From: Vandiemenella viatica
Lineage: Eukaryota; Arthropoda; Insecta; Orthoptera; Morabidae
Assembly (NCBI GenBank): GCA_031002005.1
Contig: JARYHS010009186.1
Span: 102,023,992-102,087,991 of the forward strand
Reading direction: 5' to 3'
DNA length: 64,000 bases
Shown: in pieces, positions 1-10,822 of the stretch
How positions within the stretch are numbered: position 1 is the first letter of the stretch
Layout of the letters: the number at the start of each line of letters is the position of its first letter
The notes under the pieces: generated by a model
The model's database searches: none
Told to the model about the DNA's origin: nothing
The model's input: only the letters and a program-made list of their open reading frames with translations
Translations under genes and position numbers: made by a program

Positions 1-2504
1 AAATATTATTGAAATAATTGGAAAGCCGGAAGCGAAGACAACAATAGTAGGAATGGAGGGGGACGTTATCTTATTATTGGTTATGATTCTTAACGGGTCC
101 TATTTTCAAGTTTTAATTTTTAAAGCTAATTTTCTAATTCTCACCACTATTTGTAACATACAACTTGTATACTCGTTCCACAGCTTTGTTATCAAATGAA
201 CTGTAGAATACCGTTACCCGATGCCATCAAAGTATGGTCTTATGTTGCCGCCAATTCATCCTATCGTGACGAACAATAACCACTAACCTACCAAACCTGT
301 AGTGAATGTAGATATCGCAGTATAACAGTTCTCTTCTGCACAATCAATTATTCTAGATACCATAGATTACCATTAGCTTCTATGAAACCTATTTTTTGAT
401 GTTTTATTGTTGTAATCATTTAATCAAGTCTGTTGTAAAGACAGCTTCAGCGAGCATTAGTGACAATTCCGCAATATGCAGGTCTAAGAATTTTGAATGG
501 ATTGGTATCGTACAAAACGACAGAGGCCAAGGTAGCGAATTGGAGAAGAGGGACAAATTTGAAAAGTACATAAGAGCCAATAGACAGATGTACCAGGTCT
601 GTACCGTGGTACTCTAAAGAACTGACTAGTTAATCTTAAAGTAGTGATGAGATTGCATATTGTAGTGCGGAGCTCAATCTCCGACCTTTTAGAGGAAAAT
701 TCGTATGCAATGCATTTTTTTAACCTTCCAGTGTCTACTTCTAACCAGTCCTCTTTCCTCTATTATACCAAATATGAAACAAAAAACTTCTGAAACTTCT
801 ACTTTCGGATGCTTGCAAGTCTCCCAACAAATTTTCATCAATGGGATCGAAACGCCCATCTTTCCTAGCGTATTTTAGAAACGAAAGTAAGTAACATGGA
901 AGTAAAGAAGGTTAAAACGTAAAAACGAGAAACAGTTTGGAAAAACAGCGACGCGCTAGGATAAAATCGCTGGATTCAGCGAACACTGCTCCACTAGAGA
1001 ATGGGAACAGAGACAAAAATAAAGATGCAACAAAGCAGAACCAGATGCATGCTGTGTTATTTACAATGTCCAATTCTATTGCTTCCACGAAAAGAAACTC
1101 TTAACATTGCGAATGAAGTTATTACAAAGAATCATTAAAAACGGCTGAAGTCAGAGACAAAAGTGCAAAACTTGAGAACCATCTCGTTACATCTGTAGTT
1201 TTGTCGGCGTTTGACGAATTATTTTATGTGAAAACCTTAATTGCACTTTAGTCAGTTGCAGTGAACTTTGCTATCCAAACTACTAGTAAATTCCAAATTA
1301 TAAAGAAATACTGCGGAGTAAAATGTCCAATATAAATGTAGAGCTGTACCACGTTACAGAGTCGATAAGACTAGTCTTTCAAGAGCAGAAATGACAAAAT
1401 CAAATCAACATTGTGTGACTGCAAAGGATTAGGTGGGAGAAGTTATTAATCAAGTTATATCTCAAAAGTATTCGGAGTAAAAAGAAAGTGGTTTATTTTA
1501 TATATTAGGTGTGGTTAGATTTGTTTTCAATGTTACATACGCACTCAGCATGGCAGCCTTAACGGTACTCGATAGTATAGGTGTGTGAGAACTAACCGCT
1601 CATTCGTTAAGACGACAAAGCCAGAGAGTTGTGTGAAAGTTGCTACTACACCGAAACTGTATAGCAAAATCTTTGTGTAGATCAGTGAAAAAGAACACGG
1701 GTATTTTGTTGTAGTGTAAGGTGAGATATACTTGAATTAAAGAGTACGAAAAAAATCGCCACTGGAAACTACAGTTCATTGTGCGGGGAAACATTTTCGG
1801 TTTATTTGTCGACTCGGTTGGATGTGATGTGAATTATTTAATAGCGCGACCGGACTTTCTCAAGAGGAAAACCGCAAGAATAAAAAGCATTCAGAGTACG
1901 CTAGTCTTGTCTGGGATTCAAAGCGTGACGAGACGCCTTGTTCACAAGTTGTTACCTTACAAAGGAATACAACGCACAAGATTAACTGCAGAGTACTGCA
2001 ATTTCAGAAATAAGCAACAAACATTTATCATGGTTCCAGGGCATTTGTTAGCACATTAGTCATGCTGCAAGTACTATTCACATGTTCTAAGTATGACTGA
2101 CAGAATAAAAATTAATTTTCTATATAATAAGCTTCTTTATACTTTCGAAATTAACTAATTTCTTTTCTCAGACTAGGTCTATTACATGCATTTATCTGTG
2201 AGCGTTTTACACTAGAGAATACAAATTTAACACTGATGCGTTGCGAGTATCACAAAATGGAATTATCGTAGAAGCAGAATCCGTCAAATGCACATGTAAA
2301 ACAAATTCACAGTCACTGACGATGCCCCACATCATAAGAGCGAAGCGCGTATGGAAATTCAACAGTTGTTTCCAAACGGAATTTTGATTTATAATCCATC
2401 AATAATTCATTTAAATGTGACAAGTTACACAGTAATAAAAAATGGATTGTGTTGTGCAGTCAATTTATTGGTGTTAACCGAATCTAACAACTATAACGAC
2501 GGAA
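1..2504. other. Unassigned AT-rich sequence
   Basis: No feature recognised. The two longest frames, 396-617 (+) and 1781-2059 (+, 92 codons), show no motif I know and no compositional break from their surroundings, so I treat them as chance frames. No terminal repeats or A tail were seen by eye. Confidence 0.5.
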
Positions 2505-2565
2505 AGGTGTTTCATCCCCTCCTATCCTGTGCTAATCTCTTCATCTCTACATACCTCAAACCACC
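2505..2565 (-). pseudogene. RTE-like retrotransposon 3' fragment
   Basis: The minus strand reads RYVEMKRLAQDRRG followed by TGA. This nearly matches the last part of the intact RTE-like protein at 41.5-42.4 kb (GYVETKRLAQDRKGW), so it is the C-terminal tip of the same kind of non-LTR retrotransposon. The tryptophan codon expected after RRG is the TGA stop. Sequence on either side is not recognisably retrotransposon. It is too short to carry any function. Confidence 0.6.
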
Positions 2566-3170
2566 GCCCCCTCGATTTCCAGTATTAATTCTTGCGTTAA
2601 GGGCTGCATCAAAAACGTATACGAGAGATTGCTGACGACTAATAAGACACAAAATATTGAAAAAGTATTTTCATTATATCAAGATCAGGTCTCTAATTAA
2701 CAATATTTTTTCATAATAAGCATTTGTTAATCAAACTGTGAACAATATGCCATGTTATTTATATCTTTTAATAAAGAAATTTTATAAATTTGTCCTTGTT
2801 TTTCTACATACGTATATTCTGTATTCTTCACCTACGAGTGGCGGTATCGAATCAGTGTTTCAAAAAAATTGGGTTGCGGGTGAAAAAAGTTGGAGCACGA
2901 TGGGTTACATTATTTATTACAAGAAGTGGAGATGGTGTATTCTTTTTTTCTGAAAAGAGGGCAATGAGCAACTTTTTGTTCGAAAAGGGAGCGTTGAGTA
3001 ATTGTTTTTTAGAAAAGGGGGTGGAAGGCGAAAAAAAGATTGTTAACCTATGGTCTAAAGTGTTCGATCTGAGTTTTGTATCAGGTGTCAATAAGGTATG
3101 TCTGTTCCACCCAGACCCATCCTGCGTCTACTCTATCGGATATAAGTTCTTCCAGGTGGAATAGACTGGA
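2566..3170. other. Unassigned sequence
   Basis: AT-rich DNA with overlapping short frames on both strands between 2738 and 3164. They are rich in Lys, Phe and Leu from A and T runs, and none resembles a known protein. Confidence 0.5.
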
Positions 3171-3171
3171 A

Positions 3172-3376
3172 ACAATGCTCTGACATCGCATTCAGAAGGA
3201 CGCGGGTTCGAGCACTTGTTCGGTCCCGATTTTCCATGCCTTGCTTTAATGTCAAGACGACTCCTTCTTAAGGCAATGTCCGACTTCTTTTCCGTTCGCT
3301 CCCTGTAGTCATTTCCCACCCCTAATGAACACGTTGTCGACGAGACGTAAAACCATAAGAAAAGAAGCAACAAAAA
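3172..3376 (+). mobile_element. tRNA-derived SINE, degenerate
   Basis: The head retains the tRNA-like stretch with a recognisable box B (cgggttcgagc near 3200). The usual tail order of this family follows: a gattttccatg relic, then cccctaatgaacacg, ttgtcgacgagacgtaaaacc and an A-rich end. The central ttccatggtttcccaaatcactcc block is mostly lost. RNA polymerase III transcribed, noncoding, mobilised in trans by LINE reverse transcriptase (family knowledge). Confidence 0.6.
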
Positions 3377-3439
3377 ACAGAAACCGAATAAACTCTTGGA
3401 ACTTCATGCTCAATACGCGCCACTGTCTTTACTGACTGG

Positions 3440-3662
3440 TGGTTTACGGTGGTTACAGCCGGAGCGTAATATTCGGGAGGACCAGTCTTCGATATCCGGT
3501 TCCACCATCCAGATTTCGGTTTCCAATGGATTTCAGAAATCACTCTAGACGAATGCCGCTAAGATTCCTTCCAAGTACCGAATTCCTTTCCATTCATTTT
3601 ACACAATTCTCTCTCAGCTTTAAAGACGTCCATGAATCACACAAAAAAAAAAATAAGGTAAC
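3440..3662 (+). mobile_element. tRNA-derived SINE, degenerate
   Basis: Head with attcgggagga, the centre ccatccagatttcggttt then aaatcactctagacgaatgcc, the block gaattcctttcc, and a pure A run at 3645-3655. The box B position is mutated, so this copy is probably transcriptionally dead. It lies in the same orientation as the copy just upstream. Confidence 0.65.
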
Positions 3663-4006
3663 GATTGGGTCTATCTACACATTTAGATTTTCGTCGTCTG
3701 TGACTCACCGAAATCACTCGAGGAAAAAGGCGTATGGTTCTCGTAAATGCCACAGTTGGTTTCCTTGTCTATAATTCTCTACCGGTTTTAATGGCCTAGT
3801 TAGCAATTAATCGTTAAGGGCTAGGAAAAAGTACACTTTCGGTATGTTCGAAAAACCTTTCGATAAATTTAATTTTTACTTCAAGTTTACTATCCCAGGC
3901 CACAACAAAATGACTGAAAGCTAGTTTCCAGATTGTTACAGAGAATTCAAGTAAAATAGAGATAGAAAATTATTTTCTTTGCCTTCAAGTACGTTCTGAA
4001 TAAAAT

Positions 4007-4217
4007 TAGTGACTCAGTTCGGGAGGACGCGAGTTCGAATCACCGTCGTGCCATCTAGATATGGGTTTTCCACGGCTTCTCCAACTCATTCGAGGCGAAT
4101 GTTGGGATGGTTCCTTCAAAAATCCATGGCCAAATTCCTTCGCGTTCTCTGCGCTCAGCACTTTTCCGCCTCTAAAGACCTCGAGCTCAACGAGGCGTAA
4201 AGCCAAAAAAAAAGAAA
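4007..4217 (+). mobile_element. tRNA-derived SINE, moderately preserved
   Basis: Order: ttcgggaggacgcgagttcgaatc (box B), ccatctagatatgggttttccacgg, then gaggcgaatgttgggatggttcc, ccatggccaaattcc, cctctaaagacctcgagctc, aacgaggcgtaaagcc and an A run. The upstream box A half of the tRNA head is not clear, so the copy is probably 5' truncated. The short frames here on both strands are by-products of the SINE. Confidence 0.8.
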
Positions 4218-5560
4218 AGATCTCTGGGGATCTTAAGGCCACATGGAATTTATTCAAACTTAATAATTTTCTGTAGACCGTTCAGAGTATCGAGAAGTTT
4301 TGGGTGGATACTAATTTCACTATCCAGATCGAATCAGGGGTGTTGAAAAGATATTTTTTGTTCTGCTCAACTCAAAAGTGAGTACAAAAAGATAATTGAT
4401 ACACTCTCAGCTTTAAGAATGAAGGCAGTTCATATAGAACAAAAATACGCCAGATCCTGCAGCTTTCCTTCATTTCTGCCTGTTTAGCAGCAGAGCATAG
4501 TACCAAAAACATACAAGACGTTGCTCACATACAGATAGCTAATGACACCATCACAAATTAATATTAATTAGTTTTCAGTATTACTTTCACAGGAGAAAAA
4601 GAACTAACAGTCTACTGGTTAAACTTTTTAACTCCGGATCTTGAATGAACATAGGCCACTACACGGTAAGATAGTCTATCAAAACTGCCGCTCGTTTTCG
4701 AAAGTTATAACGATTTAGCACGCAAAAACATTATAACTGCGCATTGTATTTACTATTAATCCGCCTGGATAGATTCAATTGAGTTATATTACGGAACTTC
4801 AAATGTATAAGGAATGAAATGAATTTTGACAAATAATTACTAAATTTTAGATCGCTGGAGAGTAGGCTTGCATGCAAAGCTGAAGGATTTTTCGCTTACG
4901 ACAGTGAAAGAACTGGCTGTCTTCGAAGTGAAGTTTTATGTAACTTGAGATTTTACATAACTGTTTAGAGGTCCATGTGAGTTGCAAACTAGTTGTGGCT
5001 GCATTATGACAGACATTAAAATAGATCAGACTGGATATATATTGTAAAGCAGTGTACCTGTGAGTAAGACAATTTGTTAGTCCAAACATAAAAAATGGCA
5101 CATTGATTTCTGAAAATGTAGGTACGTAACCAGAGTTGGCAAGATCCTGAGAACTTCAACCTGTAGCCCTCCGTTTCCCATCAGGCACATTATTTACCCT
5201 CTCGAGAAAGGAGAGGCTTCACTGAGCTGAGAGGGGTCAATGGTACTGGATGGCGGCTATAGTGGGCGCAGGCGTATCAACTTACACCGCTGCCTGTTCT
5301 AGGGTTACAGCGCGAACCCTTATATGGATGCACTCGCAACTGGTACGCACAGACCTAAAAACATGGCACAGTTTTATCTCACAAGAGAAGGCCGCCATCT
5401 TCAGAATAGATTCATAGTGTGTGCAATAAAAGTTCATGGCCGGAGATGTACTGTGGTAAAGCAGTAACATAGGCTTCTTCGCCGTTGTTGAGAAAATCTG
5501 CATTGAAATATTCCGTTGCGTTCAAACGGTTCAAATGTTCTCTACTTTAGGAAACTGTCA
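4218..5560. other. Unassigned sequence
   Basis: No element or coding motif recognised. 5140-5480 is richer in GC than its neighbours but shows no terminal repeats. A weak tRNA-like patch, with gaacgaatcccgct resembling box B, lies near 5570-5630 just before the mariner-like element; it is too weak to call. Confidence 0.5.
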
Positions 5561-5647
5561 AGAGGCTCGTGGCGCAACGAGCAAGCTCTCGCCTTAATAA
5601 GCTTGTAAACGGAACGAATCCCGCTACTGCCAATTTTTTTTTATATA

Positions 5648-6219
5648 CAGGGTGTTACAAAAAGGTACGGCCAAACTTTCAGGAAACATTCCTCACACAC
5701 AAACAAAGAAAATATGTAATGTGGACATGTCTCCGGAAACGCTTACTTTCCATGTTAGAGCTCATTTTAGTTTCGTTAGTATGTTAGTACGCTCTCCTGA
5801 CCTCAACCCTCTTGACTTCCATTTATGGGGGCATTTGAAAGCCCTTGTCTACGCAACCCCGGTACCAAATGTAGAGACTCTTCGTGCTCGTATTGTGGAC
5901 GGCTGTGATACAATACGCCATTCTCCAGGGCTGCATCAGCGCATCAGAGATTCCATGCGACGGAGGGTGGATGCATGTATCCTCGCTAACGGAGGACATT
6001 TTGAACATTTCCTGTAACAAAGTGTTTGAAGTCACGCTGGTACGTTCTGTTGCTATGTGTTTCCATTCCATGTTTAATGTGATTTGAAGAGAAGTAATAA
6101 AATGAGCTCTAACATGGAAAGTAAGCGTTTCCGGACACATGTCCACATAACATATTTTCTTTGTTTGTGTGTGAGGAATGTTTCCTGAAAGTTTGGCCGT
6201 ACCTTTTTGTAACACCCTG
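5648..6219 (+). mobile_element. Mariner-like element, internally deleted
   Basis: A 572-bp element bounded by inverted repeats of 122 bp (5648-5769 and 6098-6219) differing at only about two positions. Each end starts CAGGGTGTTACAAAAAGG and is flanked by TA (5646-5647 and 6220-6221), the target duplication of IS630/Tc1/mariner elements. Only the C-terminal part of a transposase frame survives inside, so the copy cannot move itself. The near-identical repeats suggest fairly recent mobilisation in trans. Confidence 0.9.
5788..6017 (+). pseudogene. Mariner-like transposase, C-terminal remnant
   Basis: The frame reads RSPDLNPLDFHLWGHLK, then a helical stretch, and ends NGGHFEHFL before TAA at 6015-6017. 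The SPDLNPLDFxLWG block is the region around the third catalytic aspartate of mariner-type DDxD transposases (family knowledge); the aspartate is the one in PLDF. The N-terminal DNA-binding helices and the first two catalytic aspartates are absent because the element lost its interior. The frame is open from the left inverted repeat, so the deletion rather than point decay destroyed function. Confidence 0.85.
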
Positions 6220-6254
6220 TATATGATTAGATGTTTCAGGACGATAAGTAGTTA

Positions 6255-6653
6255 GGGAGCGTCCAAAAACCACGTAGCTCCATTTTGGCCTCCTGTCAAC
6301 TCCCCCCCCCCCCGTCTCCCCCAGGTAGTCCCCGACGTGGTTTTTGTCTCTCCCCTCCCACCCCTCTCCACGTAGCACGTAGTTTTCTTTCCCTACCGAT
6401 TCCAGCAGACATTTTGTACCAGTTTATCTTGTCAGACTATCGTAAATTAAATACGAAGATAACTAAATGACGGAAATAAATATTCATATGCTGTTGTGTA
6501 TTCTGTACCTTTTAACTGTGACAAATAATATGAATGGCAAGCTACGTGACTTGGCTCGGACCTCTCCCCTCCTCCCCCCACGCAGCCCAGCGTAGCTTCC
6601 CAGCCAATCCCCCTCCCCTTTTAGACCGAGCCACGTTGTTTACGGACGCTGCC
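6255..6653 (+). mobile_element. Harbinger-like MITE, family B
   Basis: A 399-bp noncoding element starting GGGAGCGTCCAAAAACCACG and ending with the inverted version, ccacgttgtttacggacgctgcc. Both sides carry TTA (6252-6254 and 6654-6656). A 3-bp TWA duplication with G-rich ends is the signature of PIF/Harbinger elements. C-rich tracts and repeated CACGTAG words sit inside both ends. Other copies of the family lie at 10.5, 20.8 and 61.5 kb. No transposase is encoded. Confidence 0.8.
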
Positions 6654-6656
6654 TTA

Positions 6657-7250
6657 CCAACTTGCACTTTGAAGGTCATTCCTCCAAAGTGCACTCCTCT
6701 CGTCCAGCCTAGTGACGTGTAATTTTACCGGTAGGAAAAAAATCTGATCAAGCACCTTCAAAATTGCGCTTATTTAATGGAGCAACAGCCTGAAATCAGT
6801 TCCAGAGAAGACTGTATAAAAATCCAATCGTCCACAAGCAGTTAGTTACCATCTCTGATTTTTTCTGTCACACCTGACGAACAAAAGCATATACATTTAT
6901 TTTATGCGAATAGGCCTATACAGATTACGGAAAACGTAGTCATTTTCTGTCTGAGTTTCTTTTGCCATTCCAGTATTTTCGCATTCGTTTACTGAAGGCA
7001 AGTTGTCTTATATAGTACCATAATCATAGACTAAAGTTTTTTTAGACGAAGTAGCAACACTGAACCTGAGAAAAAGTAGCAAAGCTAGTTTTTTTTAGCC
7101 AATAAGATTAATCGTTTGCACAAAGAGAGTCATAACTATCCGCTTTCTACAATCATAGTTTAGCCTTGTAATTTTTCGCGTGATACGTGAACTTTGAATT
7201 TTTTAACATCAGATTCAGCTAACTTATTCTTATAGAATCAAACTAGAGAT
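6657..7250. other. Unassigned sequence
   Basis: AT-rich; nothing recognised on either strand. Confidence 0.5.
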
Positions 7251-7334
7251 TATTTCAGTGTTGTGAGGACTGAGTAATTTCAGGTGTACTGCTTCCACAT
7301 AGTGTACGAGTGTAGTCTGCAGGATAATTTTTAT

Positions 7335-7492
7335 GCATAACATTTCAACAGCTTTCTTCGCCATCGTCATCAGATAGTAGATGGACACGACGTATACGAC
7401 ACCAACAGATGTGGTAATATACCGTAAATTCCTCTTCGATCTACTACTTCATCTGATGAAGACATCGAAGAAAGCTGATGGAATAACACGTC
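7335..7492. repeat. Imperfect palindrome (possible MITE core)
   Basis: The words catttcaacagctttcttcg, then catcagatagtagat, on the left (about 7345-7384) recur inverted on the right as atctactacttcatctgatg and cgaagaaagctgatgg (about 7438-7482). The folded structure has a loop of about 55 bases. Weaker inverted similarity (ctgcttccac against cgtggaagtag) reaches 7290 and 7512. This could be the core of an old MITE; no target duplication was found. Confidence 0.5.
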
Positions 7493-7671
7493 TGAACACC
7501 CGTGGAAGTAGTTCGGCGTTTATTAGCATAATGGTAAAAGGTTAACTGTGATTTCATACTGAATTTGGTTTAGTTTTATATTCTCCGTACACGTTTCACT
7601 CATATTGACATGTTAACTAACTATATGATGTCATACATATAATCGGTGAAGATGCCCCGGAATTTGAGAGC

Positions 7672-7903
7672 GAGCGTGTTGGGTGAGCGGTAACGCTCTG
7701 GCATCGTATTCGAGAAGATGCGCGTTCGAATACCCGTCCTGCAATCCCAATTTCGTCTTTCCACAGTTTTCTAAAAATTACTTCCTACGAACGCCGGGAT
7801 TGTTCCCTCTAAAAGCCATGGCCGAATTCTTTCGCTTTCCTCTAATCCCTTCCTGCCCTAATGACCTCGACGTTGACCAGGAGAAAAGCCATAACAAGAA
7901 ACG
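7672..7903 (+). mobile_element. tRNA-derived SINE, near full length
   Basis: The head gggtgagcggtaacgctctgg matches the family's box A region, and gcgttcgaata is box B. It continues with a decayed centre, then ccatggccgaattctttcgc, ctaatgacctcgacgttgac and an A-rich end. Head and tail are well kept while the centre has drifted, so it is older than the copies at 23.9 and 63.3 kb. Confidence 0.75.
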
Positions 7904-8084
7904 CATAGGCTGTGCAAATAAAATTACAACAAAATGCAGCTATATTAATTTTAATGGCGCCTTTGTTTATCTCCCTCTCTCATTTTTTCCTCGGCTATAT
8001 CTTGCTCAGGAGATTATAAAACGCTGTACAGTTGAACACGATCTCCTTTAAAATACAGCCCTGATGAAGAGAGCATAGTGGGGT

Positions 8085-8690
8085 GAATTAAATTGCAATG
8101 GAACGCATGCTCCGGTGGCAATTTCTCTAAACACACATCTTCCCCCTTTTCTGCATTCGCCTACATTTACCCTTTACAAATTTTAACTTTAAATTCTTTC
8201 AACGTTTTTGGCAAATTATTCATAATTTCTCTTGGTAACTTATTCCAATCCCTGATACCCTTACCTAAAAAAGAGAATCTTCCTACAACCTTGTGCTTGA
8301 AATCGGTCCTGGTAATTTTTTCCCTTACAATAATTACTTTTAATTCTTACACCAATATCTTTCCATGCCTCGTCACCAACATACGGCTTGTACACTCACA
8401 TGACCCTCTTCACCCTTCTCCTGTCTTCCAATGAATCCCATTCCAGCTCTTTTATCGTATCTGTTACTGATTGCATTCTGCGGTAATTTCCAGAAACAAA
8501 TTTAGCAGCCATTTTTTGCGCCCTCTCCAACTCCTGTATTTGATATGCAAAATGTGGGTCCCATACTACACTACCAAATTCGAGCTATGGCCTGACCAAA
8601 GTTTTGTAACCCAATTCCTTTACATCTCCCGTACATCCCCTCATCACCCTCTCCAACAAATGCAGAATGAGATTAAAGAAACCAAAAACT
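8085..8690 (-). pseudogene. CR1/jockey-like reverse transcriptase, C-terminal fossil
   Basis: Read on the minus strand with frame changes and stops, the segment gives ERVMRGCTGDVKELGYKTLV, LEFGSVVWDPHF, ERAQKMAAKFVSGNYRRMQS, LGWDSLEDRRRVKRV and GIRDWNKLPREIMNNLPK in this order. That is the order seen in the thumb and C-terminal region of CR1/L2/jockey-type LINE reverse transcriptases (LVRPxLEYxxxVWDP, RxAARFVxGxYxxxxSV, LxWxSLExRR, xIRxWNxLP). No catalytic palm residues lie in the fragment. The low-scoring plus-strand frames here are its reverse shadows. The 3' end lies near 8085. Confidence 0.8.
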
Positions 8691-8929
8691 GCGTTTAAAT
8701 AATTAACTGGTCAAATATGTTACAACCGATAACCTTAAATACAATGCCGTGCTTTAACACGTGTGATGCGGTGTCTCATTGCGATGCAGTAGGAAATCAC
8801 CAAAAGGAAATGCCGATATTGTAGAAGAAAATTACAAAACCATTGTTAAAATATGTTCTAGAAGAGGGTAAGAAAAGCGTAGTAATCCCAACTATGATGA
8901 TTTCAACAAAGAAACGTTAGTTGGGCGAC

Positions 8930-9235
8930 CACTAACATCTGACGTGCTTGTTGCACGCTGGACCGCGCTCTGGGTGGCTGTTCCTGGAACCACTACCTCT
9001 CCCCCAAGCCAATCTCGAAACGTGTTTCACTCGGAGGGGTACTTAAAATTCATGACATTTCACAAGTTGGACCTCATTACTCCGTGATAAAGGAGAGAGT
9101 GGGGCAGGTAGTCAAGTCGTCCCACGCAACTAGCGCCTCCAACGGTCGGGATTTGAATCGAGGCGGACGACTGAGAAAATTCCACTGCTGTCTCCAAGCC
9201 GCGGCCTAAAAAAAGCTCAGAAGAATTCCGGGATT
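8930..9235 (-). mobile_element. Possible second-type tRNA-like SINE
   Basis: On the minus strand, cctcgattcaaatcccgaccg resembles a tRNA box B and is followed by a non-tRNA body. No convincing box A, target duplication or A tail was found, and I see no second copy in the window. It could be an unrelated repeat or chance. Confidence 0.3.
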
Positions 9236-10245
9236 ATTTCTTGATACACATTCTCTTCACGATGATTAGCAAATTTCAATAAACTTCGGTACCTAACATA
9301 CCGGATGCTGTCACCAACCTTTTATGAACCATGTAGTACAATTTAGTAGTAACATTTTTTTTTTATCGATGTCTTTGTTTCCTGATGAATGACATATTTC
9401 ACTGATCTTCTTATCGACAAATAAGAGTAGTTCTTATACTTCATGGGTGCTTCTCTCTCCTTAAAAATCAGGAAATGTTCGACGTTTTGGAATTTTCACA
9501 TTCGAGAGAGATGACATAGATGTATCGATTGTGTAAATACTAGCGGATGAGTATGTGATACTGTTACAGTGATCTTCAAGAGGAACGTTGAATGAGTGCA
9601 ATATTCACTTTAAGCTAATGTGAAAACCATATGAAAGATGATGCATCATAATGGATTTTTCGTTGTGTCTTAATTCCAGGAAATTAATAAAATTTTACCG
9701 CTAAGCGGCAGGCACAGAAATCCAAAATTACAACTAACACGCAGACAACTGATAATTTATGGAACATTTGTGAGCAGGAGCAAGAATTACATGGAACTAT
9801 GCCGAAGTGCCCGTTGCTCAATTTGGCTAACAGAACAAGAAGCGCAGGGTTTACAGATGCCAGAAGTAATGGCAAAGAGACTTATAAGTCATTAAACTGG
9901 CATAAACTACTTCTTCATCCAAAATTTCTTATCGAAAGGACTCAGTACAGTATGCCAAGATAAATCCGTCGCTATCCATAATGTCACGACGAAAAATACT
10001 TACATTCAGCAGCAGGCACATTATACTTTTCTAATCTAATTTCTATATACTAGTACGGAGGACTCTTTGGGAACAATAAAAATCAGCAATTACGCCTTTA
10101 TCATATCATCTATATCAAGTTTGACTAAACAACTGGAAAACACTATGCCTGCTTTGTTATTTTTCTTAATTACCAATTTGTTATATAGATTCCACACATT
10201 ACTGCAATAATCCTGGCAATATAATATACACCTTTACAAAACATG
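9236..10245. other. Unassigned sequence
   Basis: AT-rich, no frame longer than about 63 codons, nothing recognised. Confidence 0.5.
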
Positions 10246-10246
10246 T

Positions 10247-10412
10247 CTTTTTTTTTTTACTTATGGCTTTACGCTTCGTCGACGTCGAGTTCATTAGAGG
10301 CAGAATGGGACTGGAGGCAAGGAAAGGGAAGGAATTCGGTCATGGCCTTTTGAAGGAAGCATCCCGGGATTTGACTGGAGTGATTTGGGAAAAACCCAAA
10401 TCACACATGTCT
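10247..10412 (-). mobile_element. tRNA-derived SINE, 5' truncated
   Basis: Minus orientation: a T run at 10250-10258 (the A tail), then the tail block gcttcgtcgacgtcgag, attagaggcagaatgggactgg, ggaattcggtcatggcctt and ggaagcatcccggg, ending at the central gggaaaaacccaaatc. The tRNA head is missing, as expected for incomplete reverse transcription. Confidence 0.8.
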
Positions 10413-10480
10413 TTATTATCAGAGCTGTATCCATTTAAATTAAGTCGTGTGCAGTATAGATTTGAATTAGCACACATAAA

Positions 10481-10822
10481 TGAGCTTCCATAGCCTACGT
10501 AGCTTGGTGTAAAAAAAAAAAGGCGGGAAGGGGTTGGTTAGAAAACTATGCTGGGCTACGTGGGGGGAGGGGGGGGTTCCGAGACAAGCCACGTAGCTTT
10601 ACATTCATATTATTTATCGCAGTTAAAATAAGGTACAAAAGACACAACATACGTGAATTCCGTAATTTAATTTACGATAATCTGACATGAGAATACAGCA
10701 TGAAATGTCTTTTGGGATCAACAAGGAAAAAAACAGCGTGCCACGCGGGGGAGAAGGTGTAAGGCAAAAGCCACATCGTGGTACGTGGGAAAGGGGGGGG
10801 GGTATTCATAGGAGGCCAAAAT
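10481..10822 (-). mobile_element. Harbinger-like MITE, family B, truncated
   Basis: Reverse orientation relative to the 6255 copy: it begins gagcttccatagcctacg and continues through G-rich tracts, the conserved middle (taatttacgataatctgac) and ggaggccaaaat, then stops before the last 25 or so bases of the consensus end. The second TWA duplication is therefore absent. G runs at 10561-10576 and 10793-10801 are part of the element. Confidence 0.75.

Noticed and set aside
1781..2059. 92-codon plus-strand frame as a small gene
   Set aside because: No recognisable motif, no supporting context, and similar-length frames are common in the neighbouring noncoding repeats.
3680..3780. Third SINE in the 3-4 kb cluster
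   Set aside because: gattttcgtcg and cgaaatcactcgagg resemble the SINE core, but the match is too short and no head or tail follows.
5560..5640. tRNA gene upstream of the mariner-like element
   Set aside because: Only a box B-like word is present; no cloverleaf could be drawn and box A is absent.
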